Origin: Struthio camelus
Lineage: Eukaryota > Chordata > Aves > Struthioniformes > Struthionidae
DNA length: 64,000 nt
Assembly (NCBI RefSeq): GCF_040807025.1
Contig: NC_090967.1
Location: 1,424,001-1,488,000, forward strand
Direction: 5' to 3'
Under the pieces are notes generated by a model. That model had not been told where the DNA came from. It saw nothing but the letters and a program-made list of their open reading frames with translations, and made no database searches. Position numbers and translations under genes: made by a program. Shown piece after piece: positions 35,701 through 44,240 of the stretch. Each line of letters opens with the position of its first letter. Positions within the stretch are counted from its first letter, which is position 1.

Positions 35701-37717
35701 CAATCAACACTATACCACACAAACTCATCCCGGAAGCATCCTCCTGTCACAAAAACAAAATTCCCTGGGAATACAACAGAGAAAAATATCAGCTATATGA
35801 AAGCTGAAAGTTGCTCCTAAGAACTGGGCTCTTAATTTCTCCCCAGGCTGTATCTTGCTCTGTTCTCATAAACACATGCCCCCTAAAGAAAGCCCCACAG
35901 GCATAAAGAAGCTCACTTGAGGAATGAGGCTCATCTCTTCCACATTCAGTTGGAAAAAATCAAAGACATGAATTAATTTGCGAGTTGAAAGTGTTACTCT
36001 TCTTTGATTGGAGGGTTATAAGCTTCCACCTTAGGTTGGTAAGACCATAACAGTGAGATTTCTGGGCCAGCACTGGTATTAAAATGCAATGACCTCAAAC
36101 CTGTCACAGGAACATTGCAAGACAAGCAGAGAAAACTGCTGCTCTTTTTATTGATTTGCAACATTTGATTTATCATCTGTCAGGCACACTGGGCCCAAAG
36201 AAGGCAGCGATTCCTTCCAAGCCTGCACAAAATCATAGAACACTGGCTGGAAAGGACCTCTGAGGTTCTCTAGCCCAACCCCTCCCACTTGAAGCAGGAC
36301 TATCACCAATGCTAAATTAGAGTAGCCATGTTTTTGAGAAGAGTCTTGAAAATCTCCAAGGATGAGGATTTCACAGCATCCTTGGGTAGCTTTAACTCAA
36401 AGTCAACTAAAAATCATAAGTCACCATCTGTCAAAACCACCATGAAGGAGAAGGCTCAAGGCCTAAAAGACACATGCTTCTTCAAATGAAGTCATTAGAC
36501 TCACTCGAGATACAGCTACTGTGAGAACGATTCAGTAACTTGGCTCTTTTTGCTATATGAAAAGGAATATTCAGCCTTTCCTAACATTCTTCCAGCACTA
36601 AGGAAAACCAACCATTCTTTGAACCCAAATGAACACAGATGTGTTCATTCACAAGTGAGGTTTTTAGTGAGAAAGTGTTTTTATAGGAGAGGAAGCTGAA
36701 CTCACTGCATTTGGGTCTCCAAGGCCCCAACTTTTCTTCGCATTTGCTCATTCCCACTCCCTACTACCATCACTTGAGCTACATCTCTGCATTACCTACT
36801 GCTGCCACTGCATACTGGGTGAGGTTCCTACGCTGCAGAGGAGAACAAGCCTGCCAGGTCCCTGTTTTAGGTTGAAATAGAAATAATTCTTGCTGTTTAT
36901 TGTCATGCCTTCCTCCCAGAACATATAAGGTGTCATAGCTCCGGCCAGCATAAGAAGACAGTTCCACATTTTGCCAGCTGGGTGGAGGACAGCTGTCTAA
37001 CTTCTTTATTAGTCTGGAGAAAGTATCTTTCTCTCCAGGGTGCTTGCTGCGTTTCACCAAGATATCAAGGAAGGATAGACTCAGAAAAGCGACTCTGACT
37101 TCTCCCACCAAATCCAAGAAGTCTTGCTCCCTTGTTGCTGGGTCCTCCATTATCCACCTCATAATACTGTCAAAAACCACATCTTCTCGAGGAGCAAAAA
37201 GGTCATCACTTTGCAGGAATTGCATCAGCATTTCTTTGGGAAGTGCCTTAAATTCTTCCTGACACATCACATCTCCCCAGTGAGTGAGAGCCACATTCAG
37301 AGCCGACGTGTGCAGCTCTACGCAGGCAAATTGCTGTGAGTAAGTCATCAGGCCCAGGCAGTTGGAAACATGCAGCTCTCGCTCCAGAAATTTCTCACAA
37401 AACAGTTTCACAGTATCAAACTGAAAAAAATCAGCAGTTTCCAGTAAACTGGTAACATTTTCTCGATCTATAAACACTTGGGCCGTGCGAGTGAACTCAA
37501 GAAGTGCCTGGAAAGGCACTGCTTCAATTCCTCTGATCACTATATGGTGTTCAGAGCTCTCCCTTGTGCCCCCAAAAAACATGGCTTCAAAATAACGACT
37601 ATGCAGCGAAAGTGCCCTGCGGCTGACCTGAAAGAGTCTCTCTCCAACCTCAAGAATGGTGTCTGTAATCACTTCTGTCTGAGGTCCCAGCTCCTCTGGT
37701 TCTTGTGCAGACTCCAT
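32708..37717 (-). CDS. BTB-BACK-kelch protein (KLHL family), complete, three coding exons
   Basis: Coding exons on the minus strand are 37717-36796, 35764-35353 and 33020-32708; lengths 922, 412 and 313 bases sum to 549 codons including stop, with GT-AG junctions in matching phases. Residues about 17-115 form a BTB domain (LEVGERLFQVSRRALSLHSRYFEAMFFGG split here by convention), about 116-220 a BACK domain (NCLG near its start, then SDDLFAPREDVVFDSIMRWI). From about residue 265 come six kelch-type blades (LYVLGG, FVFVTGG, LYVLGG, IYVVCGL, LYTIGG, IYLLGQ). Family members usually bridge Cullin-3 to ubiquitination substrates. The end GCVSVRRFDTWA recalls the KLHL24/KLHL35/KLHL6 group, and GGRHDNKQQELFLF recalls KLHL38, but I cannot name the orthologue. 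The start codon is the first ATG, with an A at -3 (aacATGG). The frame is open throughout. Confidence 0.9.
33130..33830 (-). repeat. Old CR1 LINE fragment in KLHL intron 2
   Basis: Antisense CR1-like text is readable: accccttcctcagggagtac, ccttgctatatcatcttac and ggagacccaaaactaggcac, then attccaggtggcctcattgc. These follow the order of the CR1 ORF2 C-terminus. No frame is open; diverged relative to copies A to C. Confidence 0.75.
33951..33986. repeat. Strict alternating purine-pyrimidine tract
   Basis: Thirty-six bases alternate purine and pyrimidine without exception (GTGCACGTGC and then GTGTGTGCGTGCACGC...). Such GC/GT-rich tracts can adopt Z-DNA. It lies in KLHL intron 2. Confidence 0.85.
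33987..35352 (-). other. Remainder of KLHL intron 2
   Basis: No repeat family or exon was recognised between the alternating tract and the middle coding exon. Confidence 0.45.
35765..36795 (-). other. KLHL intron 1
   Basis: This is a 1.03-kb intron. Apart from the CR1 fragment at 36228-36400 I see nothing in it. Confidence 0.6.
36228..36400 (-). repeat. Old CR1 3'-end fragment in KLHL intron 1
   Basis: The sequence aatcatagaacactggctgg, then aaaggacctctgagg and gaaaatctccaaggatgagg, parallels the 3' UTR and last codons of CR1 in antisense. It is short and diverged. Confidence 0.8.
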
Positions 37718-37836
37718 GTTTGTTAACTGTCAGGCAGTTAATTTTAACTCAGCCCTTGCGCAGTCTTTACTCATATGAGGTCTCTGGAAATGTTATCCTT
37801 CTGGCTAGGATAAATACAAGATAAGCCAATCTTGTC

Positions 37837-37846
37837 CTAAAAATAG
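37837..37846. promoter_or_regulatory. Consensus MEF2 site upstream of the KLHL gene
   Basis: CTAAAAATAG exactly fits the MEF2 consensus YTAWWWWTAR. It lies about 120 bp upstream of the KLHL start codon, near an AGATAAG GATA-type motif at 37819-37825 and a CATATG E-box near 37773. Confidence 0.55.
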
Positions 37847-37922
37847 AACATGTTTTCTGTCCTCCTGGTTAGCTCTTCTGTCATGCTGCTTTCAGAGCGG
37901 CAATAGCAGGAAAGCTGTATAA

Positions 37923-37932
37923 CCAAAAATGG
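37923..37932. promoter_or_regulatory. Consensus CArG box (SRF site) upstream of the KLHL gene
   Basis: CCAAAAATGG exactly fits CC(A/T)6GG. It lies about 205 bp upstream of the KLHL start codon and 77 bp beyond the MEF2-type site. The pairing is common in promoters of striated-muscle genes. Confidence 0.55.
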
Positions 37933-40380
37933 CAACTTTAATTAGCTTCTACCTTAGCTAAGTAAAGCCATAGTGAATTATAGGAGTTGTTATCCAAGGA
38001 AAAAGCCTGGACTAGGAAGAGGAGGAGCAGGAAGGTAAAACAACCAAACTCTTCCTAAGCTGGCTATATCTCAGGAAGTTGCACATGAACATTGAACCCA
38101 CTTAGAACAAAACAATTTATTATGATTTTTTTCCTTTTTCAAAATCAAACACTCTGGAAAGTTTGACACTTCCTGGGAAAAACATCCATTTTTCCAAACC
38201 CACATCTTTCATCAGCAGAGTTGATGCCAAATTCCATATTGATTGCAATATTTCATACCTACTTATCTTTATGTTTTAGTCAGAGATGAGGGTGAAAGCA
38301 ACGAGTCCTTACATCTAGAAGAAAGTCACATATACAGCCATCCTCAATGCTCTAAAGAAACAGAGTCACAGTGTAAGCAACAGATTACTGTGATCCCATA
38401 CACCTTGTTTTCCAAATAGTTTATACCAAGCTATCGCGAAGTTTGGGGGATCTGCATAGTGACCTTGAACTAGGGCACCACACTCCAAGAACTCCCCCCA
38501 GCAGGACTCAGTCCCATTTTTCAGTGACGGTCAGCAAAGAGAATAGTGCTATCTGAATCAAGTGCACTTTTTTCCTGGAGCTTCCCTGCTGCATTTCTGA
38601 AAAAGGCTTCCGCAAGACTGCTGTTGTAATGTTCTCGTAAGAGTTCACTGTTAAGGAATGAATGGAACAGAAAAGGGCACGTGCATTTAGAATTCATGCT
38701 TGCTTTTATATTCTTATTTTCAGGTACTTGGCTCCCAAATATAAGCCCGAAGACTGTACTGCAGACAAGGACAGTACGTACCTTACAACAAAGATTCAAC
38801 AACCTATTTACTGAGTAGGGAGCTCCCCAAGATTTGCCAATAGGAAATCCTGAAAACATGCCCCTCCGAGTTAAACACTTGACACATTACTTCAGGCAAT
38901 TGTTCTATGTCCTCTGTATTGACAGCCTGGAATCCACTCAAGATAGAGCTTCAGCAGGTCTCCTCCCACAAACACCTTAGAGTCTCCTTAGAAGTTGCGT
39001 CACTGCACGCAGAACAAGTCTCATAGTGTTGGAGGGAGCATGATTCTGTAGACTAGCACTGGGGGCACTGAGCAAAGAATGAGCTCCTAGGAGATTAAAA
39101 TCCAGAAGCACTCAAGTTTAGAGACAATATGCCACACAAGGCAACCGGTCCTTACTTTCACAGCTTTTTGGAGGAGTTTGAGATACTGAACTCAAACTGA
39201 TTTACTCAAAATGCCCATCAATTCCAGAGCTGACCCAGGAAAGGCTATGAATGGGAGTAGGTTGTTGCCAAAATGAACGACCAATGCATCCTGTCCCTAA
39301 CATGTTTTCTTGAGGACTTCCAGGAACAACACTACGGCTGCCATTAGAACCTCAGCCGTGGCTTCCTTCTAAAGAGACTTCAGGAAAAGCAGCTGGTAAA
39401 AGCTGGTTATTTACCTATAGTCTATAGGTAGGCATCCTATACCGGGCAGTCTTTAAAAAGACAAAAACTTATGACTCTTCAGAGCAGGGTCCAGAAGCTA
39501 TCAGTCACTTCTCATTGACTTCCATCCTTAGGATGGAGCACAGCTTTTGATTTGGTCTGTTCCCATTTCCTTATGCTTACCCACCACCTGAACAAATTTA
39601 ATTTAGATTTATAAGCATGGAGAATTGCAGTATCAGCTGTACAGCACTCTTCAGACTAACAAACAACAGGAATATAAGAACAGACTAAATTGTATTTATT
39701 CATTCACAACTCCTCAAATCTTGCTATTTATGAAGTATAAAAGAAGTTAAAAAAAATGCTTACTTACAAAGGAAATTATAACCAGCAAAACCACAAATGG
39801 ACATCTAAGATACAAAAATATCCAATATTCCCAGGCACTACCTGTAATAGAACATTAGGATCTTAAATATTCTTCCCCTAAAATTCCAACTATCAAACAA
39901 ATACTTCCATAATGTTCCTGTCACTCAGCCAAGACACAGCATTTACCCTAGAAGTTAGTCTAGTCTTTCTCTAGAAATGCAGGAACATTCTGATGTCACA
40001 GACCACAGCCCACAAGATTTGGAACAAGTCCTAGAAAATATCTTCTTAGGTACGTAGTTTGTAAAGGTGATAACAAGGTATCACACAACAAAAGGAATTT
40101 TCCTGCATGTACTGGAGCAAGCAGGCAAAACAGATGGAACTCAAGAGCAGAAAGCCTAAAACACAATGCAAAACGCTTCCCAGCTACGTGCTGACATCTA
40201 AGAGGAACAAAATCATGTTCTAAAAATGTATTTAAAAATTTAAGTCATATTACCAATCTTCAGGGCGCTCTTTACTAACATTACGTGGTTGGTTCAAAAC
40301 TCACAATATCAAGAAGGTCTCATACAATTTCTAGATGATATACTCTCTCCTGTCAACTCTAAAGAATGAAGAGTTTCAGG
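37933..40380. other. Intergenic region between KLHL and LSM7
   Basis: The two genes are in tandem on the minus strand. The interval contains the KLHL upstream region and a 19-bp palindrome at 39412-39430. No other gene or repeat was recognised. Confidence 0.45.
39412..39430. repeat. Perfect 19-bp palindrome
   Basis: TACCTATAG and its exact reverse complement CTATAGGTA flank a single T. Confidence 0.8.
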
Positions 40381-40386
40381 TTTATT
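40381..40386 (-). terminator. LSM7: Probable poly(A) signal of LSM7
   Basis: TTTATT on the plus strand is AATAAA on the minus strand, about 205 bp past the LSM7 stop codon, giving a short 3' UTR. Confidence 0.55.
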
Positions 40387-40592
40387 TCAACAAGATCAGA
40401 ACTGAACTTCTTACACAGCATGAGCCATCCTCTCACCACTTACAGAAAGCCATAAAATAAAAGTTGATTGATCTTTCACACTAGCAAACACACATTCAAA
40501 CTCCTCCCCCAAAACAGAAAGTTTTCACACATTGATAGTTTCCTCCAATGATTTGCACCCTTGAAGTCTTCAGAGACAGTCCCAAGAAAGCA

Positions 40593-43500
40593 TTAGCCAT
40601 CTTGCTGCTGAATGAAAGGGTTTGGAATAGCTTCCATTCCATCCTGCGGACAAATGAGAACCACAGAAGTTCCTCTGCAGACCACTAGTCCCAGTTGGCG
40701 TGTGTCTTCTGTTAATTTGTACTGATCATCTGGATCTGAAAAGCAGAGGTCTGTGGTTACAATGGCAGCATAAAGAAAACAAAAACCAAATCCCATCAGC
40801 TTCAAAAAAGCACAGACAAACAGTATTTTTCGGGGCTTCTCTGCATTGCCTGAACACGTGGACTATAAAAATGAAACGGCAATAATATCTGATGTCTTCA
40901 GGATTTATCTGTTTTCAAAGCAGCACCCACCACAAATAAAGAACCACAATTTGAAGGATACACATTCTGCTTTGCATGCAAGGAATTCAAAAGCCCTGTC
41001 ACTCACATACATACATACAAATGCTAAAAGAATCTCCTATTCCCATTCCAAATACCCTTTCAGACAAACATTTGGGCATCAATGCAAATCAGACAAAGAC
41101 CCTGACTACAGAACGCACTAAACAAATTCCTTGTTCGTCTGTGCCCAGACTGAATCAAGCGAGACAATGGATGGGGACAGACAGATGAACATTCTTAACA
41201 CAGCAAGAGCCAATTCTACACTCCTTAAGATGTCAAAATATTTTGTAAAAAGGCACTAAGCTCATCTTTCAAAATTCCCTCCTAAGAACAAAATTAAACT
41301 TTGAGATGCTTCCTTGCAAACAGGCAAGGGAACACTCTAGAAAACAGATTGCCCCCTAACATGAGAAGACGCTTTCATTTAAGGGAGCAAAAAGGGGAAG
41401 AGGAACATTTGTGCTTGCAGGGGAAAATAAAACTAAAAATCACAGCTGTGCTAGCCTTAAGAGGTTATAGAAGGCTTTAGTTCCACAGAAATGCAAAGAT
41501 CGCACTAACAGAACAGTTTAAGACAGTAAGATACCAATTTTTACTGAGTTTTTTTTCATGCTGTGTGTGAACTGGCCTCCTCCAATGGTATACACAAAGT
41601 GAAAGGCAACGGCCTCATTTAAGAGGACAGAAGCTACTTCATTCAAGTGCTGGAGGACAACAAGGACCAGATGGGTTATAGGGGAGGTCAAAAAGGACTA
41701 ATAAGAATCCTCTACCACAAGCAATGCCCCTTAACCTAACCTCTGTTATCTTAACCCTTCCTTTAAGCATAGTTAACTGTGAACAAATCTCACTTTGGAT
41801 GATCTCAAGCTGCAGTTTCTGGTTATTCAACTCACAGAACAGAATGTTTTTTATCAAGCGAAATATTTGGGGGCAGGGGGGAAGATTTTTTTTTTTAAAA
41901 AACACAAATCGCATGTTACTTACCTCTCATATATTCAATGGTACCATCAAGCACAAGGTTCAGAAGAGGGTCAAATCCTTTCAAGACTCCGCTAGCTATT
42001 AAAGACCACACAGAAAGGAACGATTAGAGACACCCCCTGCCAAAAAATAGGACTGTGGCAACACAGGACTCAGTTCTCCAGTTCCAGGCCCTCCTCCCTC
42101 AAGCAAGGCTATCAAACAAGCCAAGCCAGAGATATTAAATAGTGCCCTCTTTATCACAATGCAAATGTAAAAGCACAAGCTGAAACCGGTCTGTGTTGTG
42201 TCAATGGAAGCCTTCAGGTTTTTCAGCCAGTTCTTCAAAATGTTCTTCAAAACTTTTACATTTTTGTTATCAGTCAATTTCAGGGGCATTTTAAGAATAC
42301 CTCAGCATACAAATCAACACAATTTATATCATTAAAAAAAGCTCTTAAGGAAGATGAATGGGAAAATGAACCAAGAGGATAATATTTAAGTGTTTTCCTC
42401 AGGTGACCCATCTTCCAGGTGTCCTGTCTTCCGTCCTGAATTGTAATCTTTTCAACATAAGTATTGCTTTTATAGGGATACATTGCACAGAGCCAAGCAC
42501 TTTGGCAGGAAACCAAATACGAATCTACAAGACTGGTCAGTAAAGAAACTGCAGGACTGCACAGAATAACTTTCCATCTTGAAAACATCTATTGATTACC
42601 AGCATTACGATCATTGCTAAGACACTAAACCAAAAGATATGACTCCCATAATCCTATTTAAAAAAACAGAAAGAAACTTGGAGCAAATTTTTTGATAAGA
42701 AAATCTAAACCAATAGAACTAATAGAATTGTCAATTGCCCCCAAAAATACAAAAAACCCACTGATCAAAGATTCCTAGTAACTTTCAAAACTAGTAAGCA
42801 TCCAGAGCAACTGGGAGTTTGAAAATGGTATTTTAAAACAAACTCAGCTAGCCTTGCAAAAGCTTACGCAGAGCACTTCCACACAGCATGTGAACTGTCA
42901 GACGAACAAGTGTCTGCAGATGGCACTATCAGCTGCTTAGTGATGGATATATGCTAGCAGAGCAAGGACGGATGAAAGGGGAGGATACAAGAGCCTTGAA
43001 AGTGACGAAAAGATCTTGTAAAACATGTTAGAATAATCTAGGAATTCAAAACAACAGGCAGCACATTCAGGAAGTTAACAGATGAAAGGGAAGACAGATG
43101 TGTTGCTCTGAAGCTTTGTTTCTTTTGTGCTTTAAGTGCATCCTTGCAATAAAAACAAACAAATAAACAACCCCCACCAAAAACAGCCAAAAAGATACTT
43201 TAAGAAAACCAATGGAAGATGATGAGAAAAGGACACAAAGAGGATGAAACACAAAGATAAAATAACAGTGATGGGGGCTACTGGAAAGATTAAAGGCAAA
43301 ACACAATAAGAAGCTTCATACCTGTAACAGCAAATAGCAACAAAGAAAAGAATCCATTACTCATCTTTTCTTGAATGAAGGCAATATGATCACATAGGAG
43401 ACAAAAGTTGACACAGAAGAGGAGGAAAAAAGCCAAGATGCAAAGTATGCTGCAAATTCACGTGCCTCACTACCAGCCAAGTGCTGCCCGTAGGCTCACC

Positions 43501-43939
43501 TTCTCTCCCACCTTGGAACTTCACTCGGATTGTTTTGTCAATGTATTTGGAGAGGTCCAAAATACTCTCCTTCTTCTTTTTCTCCTTATCCTAAGGAAGT
43601 TGACCAAAAACAAGCTAAATTAAAACATCTCTGCACGCACACAGACCCCGGGTGGGGAACCATACCACTAAGGCAAACCTCCCCCAACACAGAGCTAAAA
43701 GCGAAGGCGGAGCGGGGGAAACGGCGAAAAGGCACAGCGACCCTCCGCGCGCGGGCAGCACGGGGCAGCCGGGCCCGGGCATCTCCCAAGGCTGGGAGAC
43801 CGCAACTACACGGCCCCGCTCGTCGCCCTGCAGCGGCCGCAGCCACGGAAAGACGGTGACGAGCCCAGACGCCACCTCCGCGTGACTGCTCCCTAGGCGA
43901 GCACGAGCCCCGCAGCCCCCGCCAACAGCTTACCGCCAT
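40593..43939 (-). CDS. LSM7: U6 snRNA-associated Sm-like protein LSm7, complete
   Basis: LSm7 is a subunit of the nuclear LSm2-8 ring, which binds the U6 snRNA 3' end, and of the cytoplasmic LSm1-7 ring, which promotes mRNA decapping. Coding exons are 43939-43934, 43590-43500, 41995-41924 and 40735-40593, all with GT-AG junctions and matching phases. They encode 103 residues: MADKEKKKKESILDL..., the Sm1 motif around IRVKFQGGREASGVLKGFDP and LNLVLDGTIEYM, and the Sm2 motif around GLVVCRGTSVVLI. From memory this is nearly identical to human LSM7; the last residue is Gly instead of Ala, and Val replaces Ile in SGILKG. The first coding exon contributes only ATG GCG. The gene lies head to head with SPPL2B. 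Confidence 0.97.
40736..41923 (-). other. LSM7 intron 3
   Basis: This 1.2-kb intron is AT-rich. It contains a short CATA repeat near 41008 and no exon or repeat family that I can name. Confidence 0.5.
41996..43499 (-). other. LSM7 intron 2
   Basis: This 1.5-kb intron was read for snoRNA-type boxes and coding exons. None could be supported. Confidence 0.45.
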
Positions 43940-43975
43940 CTTGCTCGCGCCGCCACTGTCCTCTCCCCGCCGCTT

Positions 43976-44034
43976 GCCATTTCATTCGCTGCTGCCAGAA
44001 GCAACGTCAACACCACAGGCCATTTCATTGGCTG
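43976..44034. promoter_or_regulatory. Duplicated 16-bp CCAAT-like element
   Basis: GCCATTTCATTCGCTG at 43976-43991 and GCCATTTCATTGGCTG at 44019-44034 differ at one base and are 43 bp apart start to start. The second contains ATTGG, an inverted CCAAT; in the first the central G is C. Confidence 0.75.
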
Positions 44035-44120
44035 TCCACAAGGGCGACTCGCTCCTCCAGCAGGCGTGGGGCGGGACTTCCGGAGCGGGTTGCCGTGTTA
44101 CCTGGTGCGGAAGGGGGCTC

Positions 44121-44141
44121 GGCCCGGCCCGGCCCGGCCCC
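44121..44141 (-). promoter_or_regulatory. G-quadruplex motif in the shared promoter
   Basis: Four CCC runs separated by GG on the plus strand give a minus-strand pattern of four G-runs with two-base loops, the standard G-quadruplex motif. It lies 40 bp upstream of the SPPL2B start codon, probably in its 5' UTR or core promoter. Confidence 0.7.
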
Positions 44142-44180
44142 GTCGGAAACAAAAGCGGGCGGCGGCGCGGCGGGCCCGGC

Positions 44181-44240
44181 ATGGCGGCAGTACGGCAGGC
44201 CTGGCTCCGGGCCTCGCTTCTCCTGCTTTTCATTGCGCAG
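44181..44240 (+). CDS. SPPL2B: SPPL2B exon 1: signal peptide
   Basis: Twenty codons from the first ATG of the CpG island: short basic start (R5, R10), hydrophobic core SLLLLFIAQ, then donor gtgagt. The start is in a GGC-ATGGCGGC context and in frame with all downstream exons. Confidence 0.85.
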
